28,590 nt of DNA. It comes from an uncultured Oribacterium sp. (GTDB taxonomy: Bacteria; Bacillota; Clostridia; Lachnospirales; Lachnospiraceae). Shown piece by piece: positions 1 through 6,850 of the stretch. The position numbers and the translations under genes are program-made. The number at the start of each line of letters is the position of its first letter. Position 1 is the first letter of the stretch. The stretch spans positions 1 to 28,590 of the forward strand of contig CABTMH010000203.1 of assembly GCA_902485915.1 (NCBI GenBank). The letters are read 5' to 3'. Under the pieces are notes generated by a model that had not been told where the DNA came from, made no database searches, and worked only from the letters and a program-made list of their open reading frames with translations.

Positions 1-857
1 TCCGGGCCGAGGTAACCGTCGACGATCTCGTCGTTTCGTGCCTGGAAGGCCTTAATCGCGGTCTGTGTAGCCTGTCCGAAGTTACCATCTGCCTCACCAC
101 TGAGGTAACCTAGGTTGATGAGGTACTGCTGGTACTTCTTTACGAGGTCGGACTGCTCACCGAGAGCGACGATGTTTGCCTTTACTTCATCGGAATAGAG
201 AAGGTTATAAGTAGCTGTTCCATATACGCCATCCGCATTCAGTCCGTTCTGTGTCTGGAGCTTTTTCATCGCCTCCACGGTCGTCTCGTCATAGGTGCCG
301 TTGACATCCGATGCGTGGTAGAGATAACCGAGGTTATACAGACGATACTGAGCGTTCGTGACATCCGCGCCCTGGAAGCCCAGCTTCAGCGCGTAGTGTG
401 GAGCACTGTCACTCATGATCGCATCCCAGGTCTCCACACCGCAGATGCCATCCTGTGCCATACCGGCCTGACGCTGGAAATACTTCACGGCCTGTGAGGT
501 CGCTTCTCCATAGTAGGTCGTCGGTTCATCGGGATCCATGAAGCCGAGATCCATCAGGCGCTGCTGGAGATCCGCGACGACGGAGTTGATGACACCGACC
601 GTCAGGTTCACCGGTGCGAGGTCCTCGGCGGATCCGTCGATGGTGACACCGGCGATGGACGGGAGGACGTTCGAGTTGATGCCCAGTGCGGCGACGGCAT
701 CGACCGAGGCGGCTTCCGGAGCGGTGGTCACGACGATCTCCGATTCTGTCTCGGTCGCCATCCGGGTATCCCCGATCTGCTGCTGACAGCCGGTCAGCAC
801 CAGCATACTGCCCGCCAGCATCAGTGCTGTCAGACGGGTAAAGTTTCGATTTAACAT
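1..857 (-). CDS. Peptidoglycan-binding-repeat lipoprotein (partial, C-terminus off window)
   Basis: I translated this by hand because it runs off the left edge: 285 codons are present and the C-terminus is missing. It starts at an ATG preceded by AGAAAGG. Residues 1-24 form a lipoprotein signal peptide (hydrophobic stretch ending in the lipobox LTGC, lipidated Cys24). Residues 25-90 are an Ala/Thr/Glu-rich linker. From about residue 93 there are three PG_binding_1-type repeats (about 93-150, 165-220 and 235-285), each with the family pattern of a hydrophobic helix, a 'LGY/LGF' turn, D-G-xx-G and a 'AMKKLQ/AIKAFQ' helix. The family binds cell-wall peptidoglycan, so this is probably an outer-face membrane lipoprotein that docks on the wall. 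Any catalytic domain would lie in the missing C-terminus. The repeat identification is strong; the biological role is open. Confidence 0.85.
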   Translation of the reverse strand, partial: MLNRNFTRLTALMLAGSMLVLTGCQQQIGDTRMATETESEIVVTTAPEAASVDAVAALGINSNVLPSIAGVTIDGSAEDLAPVNLTVGVINSVVADLQQRLMDLGFMDPDEPTTYYGEATSQAVKYFQRQAGMAQDGICGVETWDAIMSDSAPHYALKLGFQGADVTNAQYRLYNLGYLYHASDVNGTYDETTVEAMKKLQTQNGLNADGVYGTATYNLLYSDEVKANIVALGEQSDLVKKYQQYLINLGYLSGEADGNFGQATQTAIKAFQARNDEIVDGYLGP

Positions 858-943
858 ATATTCGTAACCTTTCTGCTTCGCGTGTTCACTGTGCAGGATA
901 CATCGCACAGGTTGCCACTTTAATTTCATCTTTATAAAAGTAC

Positions 944-952
944 ATTATACCA
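944..952 (-). promoter_or_regulatory. Extended -10 promoter for the lipoprotein gene
   Basis: On the minus strand the sequence reads TGGTATAAT, a perfect TATAAT with a TGn extension, about 87 bases upstream of the lipoprotein ATG. No good -35 hexamer is present at 16-18 bp, which fits an extended -10 promoter. The leader between it and the start codon shows only a weak hairpin. Confidence 0.6.
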
Positions 953-1047
953 TGTCATGACCGCTGTACATTTAAAATTCTCTTACGATATGTGAATTTC
1001 GGGACAGACCATCTCGGACCAGAGTTTCGGGCGTTCGTTCGGGAGTG

Positions 1048-1121
1048 ACTGTTCGCTCGTGTACGGATCCGGCAGAGAGCCAGGGCAGCCTGCCGGAATC
1101 CAGTTGACGAGTAAACGGTAG
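1048..1121. repeat. Intergenic inverted-repeat element A
   Basis: This is a 74-bp imperfect palindrome. The left arm begins ACTGTTCGCTCGT and ends GGATCCGGCAG; the right arm, read on the other strand, is CTACCGTTTACTCGTCAACT followed by GGATTCCGGCAG. It shares the CTGTTCRCTCGT module with elements B (2233), C (26391) and D (14404). It lies between the tRNA-Lys terminator and the lipoprotein promoter and has no coding potential I would trust. Confidence 0.7.
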
Positions 1122-1154
1122 CACAGGAGACCAGATGGTCGGCCTGAACTTTTT

Positions 1155-1190
1155 TATAATAAACGAGCCACATGCTTTCACATGTGGCTC
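1155..1190 (-). terminator. Terminator downstream of tRNA-Lys
   Basis: On the minus strand a perfect 10-bp stem, GAGCCACATG / CATGTGGCTC, with a 6-base loop begins about 8 bases after the tRNA 3' end and is followed by the T-rich GTTTATTAT. It fits a factor-independent terminator for a single tRNA transcript. Confidence 0.8.
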
Positions 1191-1197
1191 TTCGTCG

Positions 1198-1270
1198 TGC
1201 ACCTTCAGGGACTTGAACCCTGGACAAACGGATTAAGAGTCCGCTGCTCTACCAACTGAGCTAAAGGTGC
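1198..1270 (-). tRNA. tRNA-Lys (anticodon CTT)
   Basis: The minus strand folds into a complete 73-nt cloverleaf. The acceptor stem is GCACCTT/AAGGTGC with discriminator A. The D arm is GCTC-AGTTGGTA-GAGC. The anticodon arm is GCGGA-CTCTTAA-TCCGT with anticodon CTT, reading AAG. The variable loop has 5 nt and the T arm is CAGGG-TTCAAGT-CCCTG. CCA is not encoded, because the bases after the discriminator are CGA. The gene stands alone between its own promoter (1311-1339) and terminator (1155-1190). Confidence 0.97.
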
Positions 1271-1310
1271 GTTTGTCTTTCGCGTCGTGTTTTCCGCTCG
1301 ACGCCTATGT

Positions 1311-1339
1311 AATATACAAAATCTGTTTTTGATTGTCAA
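1311..1339 (-). promoter_or_regulatory. Sigma-A promoter of tRNA-Lys
   Basis: The minus strand reads TTGACA, a 17-bp spacer, then TATATT. This is a near-consensus housekeeping promoter about 40 bp upstream of the mature tRNA 5' end, as expected for a strongly expressed stable RNA. Confidence 0.85.
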
Positions 1340-1370
1340 CAGATTTTCAAAACTTTTTCAAAAAAATTTT

Positions 1371-1424
1371 CGGGAATTTCCGCAGGCACGACGGGCAGAA
1401 TTCACGCGGCATGCCTGCAGGATT
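1371..1424 (-). terminator. Possible trmB terminator
   Basis: Just after the trmB stop the minus strand carries GCAGGCA ... TGCCTGC arms (about 1382-1419) with partial inner pairing, followed about 20 bases later by a run of seven T. The distance between stem and T-run is long, so this is only a candidate. Confidence 0.4.
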
Positions 1425-1428
1425 CTTC

Positions 1429-2097
1429 TCAGACTTCGTGTGCGGGTGGTATCGCGATCAGCTTGAAGATCGGATTTCCCTTTGCGGAGAACTTCTCCTC
1501 ATACTCGGTCATGATATTGCCCTGGTTCATGCTGTCATCATGGTGCAGGTCACGGGTGACGGCAGTCAGGGTCCAGCCGGCTTCCGGGATGGACAGGAGG
1601 GAGTAGTCGAAGAGGCCTTCGTTATCCGTCTTAAACTCGAGATCGCCGTCCTGCTTCAGGAACTGCTGATAGATCTTCATGAAGACCGGGCTGGTGAGGC
1701 GGCGGTTTGCCTGACGGTCCTTCGGCCACGGGTCGGAGAAATTCAGGTAGATGCGGTCGATCTCGCCGGCCTCGAAGACATCCGCGAGGAGGCGGGCGTC
1801 GATAGAGATGAAGGTGAGGTTCTGGAGCGCCGCCCCCTCAGCCATCAGGGCTTCTCTCTTCTTCAGTGCCTTCAGCATCACGGTATCGTAACGCTCGATG
1901 CCGATGTAGTTGATCTCCGGGTGCGTCAGTGCCATCTGCTCGATGAACTGGCCTTTCCCCATGCCGATCTCCACGTGGATCGGGTGCCCGTTACCGAAAA
2001 ACTGCTGCCACTGTCCCTTATTCTTCTCAGGATCGTGTACGACGTACTCGGACTGAGCGACGTAATCCTCTGAGCCGGTGATATGTCTTAATCTCAT
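1429..2097 (-). CDS. trmB: tRNA (guanine-N7-)-methyltransferase TrmB
   Basis: A SAM-dependent methyltransferase of 222 residues that makes m7G46 in the variable loop of tRNAs. The SAM-binding motif is VEIGMGKGQF near residue 40. 'IGIERYDTVM' and the family signature 'LNFSDPWPKDRQANRRL' follow, with 'LEFKTDNEGLF' further on. The length agrees with bacterial TrmB (about 210-240). I start at the ATG at 2097 (MRLRHITGSEDY), preceded by AGAAAGAG; an upstream in-frame extension to 2184 has no ribosome site and no family similarity. The gene is transcribed alone, away from the SH3-protein gene, and lies near the tRNA-Lys gene, which is probably coincidental. Confidence 0.95.
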   Translation of the reverse strand: MRLRHITGSEDYVAQSEYVVHDPEKNKGQWQQFFGNGHPIHVEIGMGKGQFIEQMALTHPEINYIGIERYDTVMLKALKKREALMAEGAALQNLTFISIDARLLADVFEAGEIDRIYLNFSDPWPKDRQANRRLTSPVFMKIYQQFLKQDGDLEFKTDNEGLFDYSLLSIPEAGWTLTAVTRDLHHDDSMNQGNIMTEYEEKFSAKGNPIFKLIAIPPAHEV

Positions 2098-2174
2098 AAT
2101 GTATCTCTTTCTATATATATTCTCTTGATTCCGCAGGCGCTTCCGAGATATGCACGGTGCCGACGGTTTTTCGC

Positions 2175-2203
2175 AGTGTAACATACATTCCGCGTACTCG
2201 CAA
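2175..2203 (-). promoter_or_regulatory. Candidate trmB promoter
   Basis: The minus strand shows TTGCGA, 17 bp, TACACT, about 78 bp upstream of the trmB ATG. Both hexamers deviate from consensus but the spacing is ideal. Confidence 0.4.
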
Positions 2204-2232
2204 GCACGGGGAACGACATGCCGCGGAGGTTC

Positions 2233-2286
2233 GGTTACTGTTCACTCGTCAACTGGATGCAGGCAGGGGCCGTGTGAACATTAACC
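2233..2286. repeat. Intergenic inverted-repeat element B
   Basis: The arms GGTTACTGTTCAC (2233-2245) and GTGAACATTAACC (2274-2286) pair with one mismatch around a 28-base loop. The loop contains TCGTCAACTGGATGCAGGCA followed by GGGGCCGTGT. GTTACTGTTCACTCGT is identical, 16 of 16, to element C at 26397-26412, and CAGGCAGGGGCCGTGT matches the arm of elements D and E with one missing base. It sits between the divergent trmB and SH3-protein promoters. Confidence 0.7.
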
Positions 2287-2325
2287 CTTCGCCTCAACGC
2301 GCAGCGGTGAAAAAAGCCTTTTCCC

Positions 2326-2354
2326 TTGAAGTGATTTTGGAAATTATGTATACT
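2326..2354 (+). promoter_or_regulatory. Promoter of the SH3-protein transcript
   Basis: TTGAAG, a 17-bp spacer and TATACT make a good sigma-A-type promoter. It predicts a start near 2361 and a leader of about 146 nt before the ATG at 2507. Confidence 0.75.
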
Positions 2355-2371
2355 TTACTATGTATATAAGT

Positions 2372-2480
2372 GCTGGAAAACGGGGCAAACACAGATGTAT
2401 CATCCTATGAATATGCCTCTGCGTTTCAGCTTCCATACGCCATCTATCATTCGAGAACGCTGCCGATTTCCGGCGTTTTT
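2372..2480 (+). ncRNA. Structured leader with attenuator-like hairpin (or small RNA)
   Basis: Two structures follow the 2326 promoter. The first is a long imperfect hairpin at 2372-2430, with GCTGGAAAACGGGGC pairing with GCCTCTGCGTTTCAGC at its far end. The second is a short GC hairpin at 2456-2476 (AACG and CCG pairing with CGG and CGTT) running straight into five T residues, so it resembles an intrinsic terminator only about 15 bases before the ribosome site. This arrangement fits an attenuator, a riboswitch of a class I cannot name, or a small RNA with readthrough. I recognised no known riboswitch consensus. The hairpins are seen; the function is inferred. Confidence 0.45.
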
Positions 2481-2506
2481 ATATGTTCCCGTCAAGGAGG
2501 TTTCTG

Positions 2507-3811
2507 ATGCCAACACCAAGAGAAGCTAGTATCTGGGGCAAAATTCGCACCGACTTAAATGAGGCTCAGCAGAATATTCTGAACGGTCGCTATGCTGAAG
2601 CCATGGTTCTGGACCGTGAGATTCTGAAGCGGATCGTCCGTATGCAGGTGGATAAGGCGGTTCTCGTTTCGAACAATCTCGAGAGTGATATCGAGCAGCT
2701 GTTTGAAAACCGGCTGATTTCAAAGGATATGCGGGATCAGTATCACGCCATCCGTTTATATGCGGAGCAGACCGAGAACGGTGTCCAGGCGACGGCGCAG
2801 GCAGCGAATGATTCCTTCTCTCTTCTGAAGGATGCCCTCGAGCATTATGTAGACTCGAACGCGCAGCGTTCATCCGGAAGCAGCTATGAAACACGCAGCT
2901 TTCAGGGATCCAGCCGGTTTTCCAGTGGCTACAGCGGACCGGCGGCAAGTGAGCGAAGTTTCGCTGCTGCAGGTACAGATCCGTATGCTTCTACGGATGC
3001 AGCCGGCAGCGTGAGCAGTACCTATGAGGCAGACGGTTCCGGCGATGCAGATACCGTGAGCCGTTATGCTGCGGCAGAAAACGAGGGCGGATACGATACA
3101 GCTGCCGCTTCGGAAGACGTCGGCGCAGGAGCTGCTGCACTACGTTCATCCTTCAATGCGAGTGGTGTCGATCTTCCATTAGGGAATGCACCACGTCGTT
3201 CCGGCAGTCATGTGCGTCACCACTCCAGCCGGAATACGAACCAGCGTCCGACCCGGCCGCTTCGTGATTCCGAGCGCGTATCCCGAAACGAGAATCGTCG
3301 TCCAGCCGCTACAGCGAAGCGTGCAGCTGCTTCTTCCGGTCGTCGTAACGACCGCCGTCCACGTGGCGGTCAGAAGGGCAGAAAGCAGGAGCTGGATATG
3401 TACGGCATCCTGAAGTACGCGATTCCGATTCTCTGTCTCATCCTCGCGGTCATCCTGATCCGCGTTCTGATGGGCAACTCCGGCAGTTCGACGATCGAGA
3501 CGACACCAGCTGCCACTGTAGCCGTCACCGAGCCGACGATGGAGACGGAACCGATCGTTCCGGAGACGACGGCCGCACCGGAGCCGACGACAGCGATCTA
3601 TATGACCACGACCGGCGTCAAGGTTCGTACCGAGCCGAATACCGACTGTCGTGTACTCGCCGTTCTCGATGCCGGCACGCAGGTCACCTATAAGGGTGAA
3701 GCCGATGGCTGGGTCATGATCGACTACAACGGAGAGGATGCCTACATCAAGAGCGATTTCGTTCAGCCGGTAGCCGCAGAAACACCAGCTGCAGAAACGC
3801 CTGCCGCCTGA
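2507..3811 (+). CDS. Membrane protein with unknown N-terminal domain and C-terminal SH3 domain
   Basis: A 434-residue protein. I chose the ATG at 2507 because CAAGGAGG lies 6 bases upstream. Residues 1-120 form a soluble, predicted all-helical domain (MPTPREASIWGKIRTDLNEA...) that I do not recognise. Residues 120-295 are low-complexity, first Ser/Ala/Gly/Tyr-rich and then strongly basic (Arg/Lys/Asn/His). One membrane segment lies at about 303-323. A Thr/Pro/Glu linker follows, then a bacterial SH3 domain at about 365-425 (GVKVRTEPN..., GWVMIDYNGEDAYIKSDFV). With the basic segment inside, the SH3 domain should face the wall and could bind peptidoglycan, leaving the N-terminal domain in the cytoplasm. 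This would link a cytoplasmic process to the wall, but the process is unknown. The gene is monocistronic, with a terminator at 3833. Confidence 0.8.
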   Translation: MPTPREASIWGKIRTDLNEAQQNILNGRYAEAMVLDREILKRIVRMQVDKAVLVSNNLESDIEQLFENRLISKDMRDQYHAIRLYAEQTENGVQATAQAANDSFSLLKDALEHYVDSNAQRSSGSSYETRSFQGSSRFSSGYSGPAASERSFAAAGTDPYASTDAAGSVSSTYEADGSGDADTVSRYAAAENEGGYDTAAASEDVGAGAAALRSSFNASGVDLPLGNAPRRSGSHVRHHSSRNTNQRPTRPLRDSERVSRNENRRPAATAKRAAASSGRRNDRRPRGGQKGRKQELDMYGILKYAIPILCLILAVILIRVLMGNSGSSTIETTPAATVAVTEPTMETEPIVPETTAAPEPTTAIYMTTTGVKVRTEPNTDCRVLAVLDAGTQVTYKGEADGWVMIDYNGEDAYIKSDFVQPVAAETPAAETPAA

Positions 3812-3832
3812 ACCCTCAGAAACTCATCACGA

Positions 3833-3865
3833 AGAGCTGTGCCCGCTGCACAGCTCTTCTTTTAT
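3833..3865 (+). terminator. Terminator of the SH3-protein gene
   Basis: A perfect 10-bp stem AGAGCTGTGC / GCACAGCTCT with a 5-base loop is followed by TCTTTTAT, 21 bases after the stop codon. It separates this gene from the two-component operon. Confidence 0.9.
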
Positions 3866-3903
3866 CTTAATAAAGCCGTCACATATTTCGACGCTTTCTT
3901 TTT

Positions 3904-3932
3904 TTGCATTGCTCTACATAGTACGGTATACT
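3904..3932 (+). promoter_or_regulatory. Promoter of the two-component/carboxypeptidase operon
   Basis: TTGCAT, a 17-bp spacer and TATACT, 36 bp upstream of the regulator ATG. The -10 box lies inside the dyad at 3914-3939. Confidence 0.75.
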
Positions 3933-3939
3933 AATGTAG
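3914..3939. promoter_or_regulatory. Dyad overlapping the -10 box (candidate operator)
   Basis: The left arm CTACATAGTA and right arm TACTAATGTAG form an inverted repeat with one bulged base around a 5-base centre. It overlaps spacer and -10, so a bound dimer would block RNA polymerase. The TACAT...ATGTA half sites recall BlaI/MecI-type operators, but the regulator encoded next door may be the ligand instead. The operator role is inferred from position and symmetry. Confidence 0.5.
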
Positions 3940-3968
3940 TTCATTTATATTTTTCATGGAGGTTTTCT

Positions 3969-4676
3969 ATGCAGACAATTCTGGTATGCGATGACGATAA
4001 GCAGATCGTCGAGGCGATTTCCATCTACCTGACCGGCGAGGGCTTTCATGTTTTAAAGGCCTATGATGGCTATGATGTTCTGGACATCATGGAAAAGAAC
4101 AAGGTGGATCTTCTGATCGTCGATGTGATGATGCCGGGGCTCGATGGTGTACACACTGTACTGAAGGTACGTGAAACGAGCTCGATTCCGATCATCATGC
4201 TCTCCGCAAAGGGAGAGGATAACGATAAGATCCTCGGTCTCAATGTCGGCGCCGATGACTATCTCACGAAGCCGTACAATCCGCTCGAGCTGGTGGCCCG
4301 CGTAAAGTCTCAGCTGCGCCGCTACACACAGCTCGGCAACATGGGTGAAACAGCGAACGAAAATGTGTATGCCTGTGGCGGTCTCGTCATGAACGATGAT
4401 ACGAAGGAGGTCACCGTGGATGGCAATCCGATCAAGCTGACCCCGATCGAGTACAACATCCTGCTGCTGCTCGTAAAGAACGCGGGCAAGGTGTTCTCGA
4501 TCGACGACATCTACACCTCGATCTGGAACGAGCAGGCGATCGGCGCAGATAACACCGTCGCGGTGCACATCCGCCATATCCGTGAAAAGATCGAGATCAA
4601 TCCGCGTGAGCCACGCTACCTCAAGGTCGTCTGGGGTGTCGGCTATAAGATCGAAAAGCAGGACGGCGACAAGTAA
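3969..4676 (+). CDS. VanR-like OmpR-family response regulator
   Basis: A 235-residue DNA-binding response regulator. The start at 3969 has GGAGG 7 bases upstream; the open frame extends to 3909 without a ribosome site. Residues 1-115 are a receiver domain with acidic pocket D8-D9-D10, phospho-acceptor D52 (LLIVDVMMPGLDG), T/S position 79 and K101 (DDYLTKPYNPLEL). Residues 130-232 are an OmpR/PhoB winged helix (LTPIEYNILLLLVKNAGKVFS...VAVHIRHIREKIE...VWGVGYKIE). Similarity is best to the VanR branch. Its stop codon overlaps the kinase start (TAATG), so the pair is translationally coupled and should work together. Its targets are unknown; its own promoter dyad is one candidate. Confidence 0.93.
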   Translation: MQTILVCDDDKQIVEAISIYLTGEGFHVLKAYDGYDVLDIMEKNKVDLLIVDVMMPGLDGVHTVLKVRETSSIPIIMLSAKGEDNDKILGLNVGADDYLTKPYNPLELVARVKSQLRRYTQLGNMGETANENVYACGGLVMNDDTKEVTVDGNPIKLTPIEYNILLLLVKNAGKVFSIDDIYTSIWNEQAIGADNTVAVHIRHIREKIEINPREPRYLKVVWGVGYKIEKQDGDK

Positions 4677-6850
4677 TGATCAAAAAAATAATCAGCGCGA
4701 TCGTAAACGCCATCGCCATCCTGATGGTGCTCGTGAGCATCGGCATCCTCACCTTCGGCGCGGCGGGCGGAAACGCGCTCGAGTATGTGTCGCAGCCGGA
4801 CTACATCGAGAGCAACGCCTTCGAGAACCAGGCTCATCAGACCATGACCGACGTCTTCGACTATATCCAGCTCACGGATATCTTCGAGGAGGACGGCAAG
4901 CTGAATCTGAATCAGATCATCGCGCAGGCCGACGTCAATGGTCAGAACGTTTCCTATTCCCTGGATTATCTCATCCAGTACGGGCGTTCCATGGGCTACT
5001 ACTTCGATACGAAAAACCAGCTTCGAGAGGGCGGCGCAGCGACCGTCACGAAAGAGATGGATGAGCTGAAGCATCAGATCGTCGTACAGTACCGGGCCTA
5101 TATGCCGAACTATAAGCAGCAGAGCCCGACCGATGGACAGATGTCGCTCGGCACTCTGACGAAGGAGGCACTCAGCTATCTGGCGCGCTACTATGCCGTC
5201 AAGAACGAATTTGATTCTTCACGTACGAACTTCTATTTTAATGTCAGCTATCAGAAGGATCAGGAAAGCCGTGTCTATACCAACGCCCCATCACTGAGCG
5301 AGGACGAGATTCGCAGCCTTCCGAAGTACGCCTATACCGATTCAAGTTCGCTGGAGGTCAGCTCTGACTTCCACGACCTGCCACAGGATCTCATCATGCT
5401 TCTGCAGGCGAGAAGCCCGTTCGGAAGCAACTGCCAGTACCGTTTTTCCACGGGTATCGACACCAGCTTTCCGGTGCAGGATGCCTTCGCAGCCGCTTCA
5501 CAGGAGTATAACGAGCGACGTGAAAACAGCATCATCGGTCTGACACTCCTGATCCTCTCGAGCGTCAGCTTCATCGTAAGCCTCGTGCTCCTCATCACCT
5601 GGACCGGCCATGGTGTGGAAACAAGCGACCGAAAGGCCCATCTACTTCCGTTTGATCACCTGCCGGTCGAGCTTCGGATGCTGATCGGTGCCCTCTGGGG
5701 ACTGATCGCCTTCCTCGTCACGCCGGTGTTCCTGAGCTCGCTCGAAAACATCCTCGGCGTCATCGATTACTGGAGCTTCTGGGAAAACTGCATCCGCTTC
5801 CTCGCGGATTACTTCGTGGCACTGCCGCTCACGCTCTCGATCGTGCGCAGCTTTAAGGCCGGCCGTCTCTGGACGGACTCGCTTCTTCATGGCAGCGCCG
5901 GCCTCATCGGGCACTATATCCATGCGGCAGAAAAGACCTCCCCGAAGATGTTCACCTATGTGCTCTTCGTGCTGCCGAATCTGCTGGCGGCCGGTATGGT
6001 CGTGACGCTCTTCGTCCATTTCTTCCAGGCACAGAGCCTGCGGGCCTTTCTGTCGGCACTCGGCATCACGATCATCATCCTCGCGATCGACTGCTACGCC
6101 TGGCGGATCGCTACCGGTCTCAGCCAGGCCGTGGATGAGCAGGTCAAGGCAGAGCGCCTGAAAGCAGACCTCATCACGAACGTCTCGCATGACCTCAAGA
6201 CGCCGCTGACCTCCATCATCAGCTACGTCGATCTTCTGAAGCGGGAGAACATCGATAACCCGAACGTGCAGGCGTATCTGAAGGTGCTCGATCAGAAGTC
6301 CACACGTCTGAAGACTCTGACAGAGGATCTGGTCGAAGCCAGCAAGGCAAGCTCCGGCAACGTGAAGATCGACTTCGCCGATATCAACTACACTGAGATC
6401 GTCGAGCAGGCGCTCGGTGAGTTCGAGGACAAGACCTCGGCTGCAAAGCTCGAGATGGTCCTCAGCTATCCGGATCATCCGGTCATGATCCGTGCCGATG
6501 GCCGCCACCTCTGGCGTGTCATCGAGAACCTGCTGAACAACTGCTGTAAGTATGCACTTCGTGGCTCCCGCGTCTATGTGGATGTCACCGAGGATGTGGA
6601 GACAGGCACCGCTGCCTGCACGATTAAAAATATCTCCTCCCGTCCACTGAACATCTCCCCGGAGGAGCTCACCGAGCGTTTCGTGCGCGGTGATGTCAGC
6701 CGGACCACAGAGGGCTCGGGCCTCGGTCTCTCGATCGCGAAGAGCCTCACGAAATTAATGGATGGCGAGCTCGTCATCTCCATCGATGGCGACCTGTATA
6801 AGGCCGCGATCGTGCTGAAGACCACCGCCAGGGATACAAATGAAGGATAA
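4676..6850 (+). CDS. Multi-pass membrane sensor histidine kinase
   Basis: A 724-residue kinase overlapping the regulator stop by one base. Residues 8-30 are the first membrane helix. Residues 31-288 are a large extracytoplasmic region with no domain I recognise. About five further membrane helices follow (around 290-313, 335-358, 372-392, 425-448, 455-476), which is more than usual for VanS-type kinases. The HisKA domain carries the H box NVSHDLKTPLTSI with the phospho-accepting His505. The ATPase domain has the N box ENLLNNCCKYA, then FVRGDVSRTTEGSGLGLSIA (G boxes) near the C-terminus. It presumably autophosphorylates on His505 and passes phosphate to D52 of the upstream regulator. The signal is unknown, but cotranscription with a D,D-carboxypeptidase suggests a cell-wall cue. 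The end overlaps the next gene by 11 bases. Confidence 0.93.
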   Translation: MIKKIISAIVNAIAILMVLVSIGILTFGAAGGNALEYVSQPDYIESNAFENQAHQTMTDVFDYIQLTDIFEEDGKLNLNQIIAQADVNGQNVSYSLDYLIQYGRSMGYYFDTKNQLREGGAATVTKEMDELKHQIVVQYRAYMPNYKQQSPTDGQMSLGTLTKEALSYLARYYAVKNEFDSSRTNFYFNVSYQKDQESRVYTNAPSLSEDEIRSLPKYAYTDSSSLEVSSDFHDLPQDLIMLLQARSPFGSNCQYRFSTGIDTSFPVQDAFAAASQEYNERRENSIIGLTLLILSSVSFIVSLVLLITWTGHGVETSDRKAHLLPFDHLPVELRMLIGALWGLIAFLVTPVFLSSLENILGVIDYWSFWENCIRFLADYFVALPLTLSIVRSFKAGRLWTDSLLHGSAGLIGHYIHAAEKTSPKMFTYVLFVLPNLLAAGMVVTLFVHFFQAQSLRAFLSALGITIIILAIDCYAWRIATGLSQAVDEQVKAERLKADLITNVSHDLKTPLTSIISYVDLLKRENIDNPNVQAYLKVLDQKSTRLKTLTEDLVEASKASSGNVKIDFADINYTEIVEQALGEFEDKTSAAKLEMVLSYPDHPVMIRADGRHLWRVIENLLNNCCKYALRGSRVYVDVTEDVETGTAACTIKNISSRPLNISPEELTERFVRGDVSRTTEGSGLGLSIAKSLTKLMDGELVISIDGDLYKAAIVLKTTARDTNEG

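Noticed and set aside
955..1227. Two short minus-strand frames over the tRNA-Lys region.
   Set aside because: They overlap the tRNA, its terminator and repeat element A, and have no ribosome site or similarity.
5642..6508. A 288-codon minus-strand open frame.
   Set aside because: It is antisense to the histidine kinase, has no ribosome site and has a charged composition without a domain.
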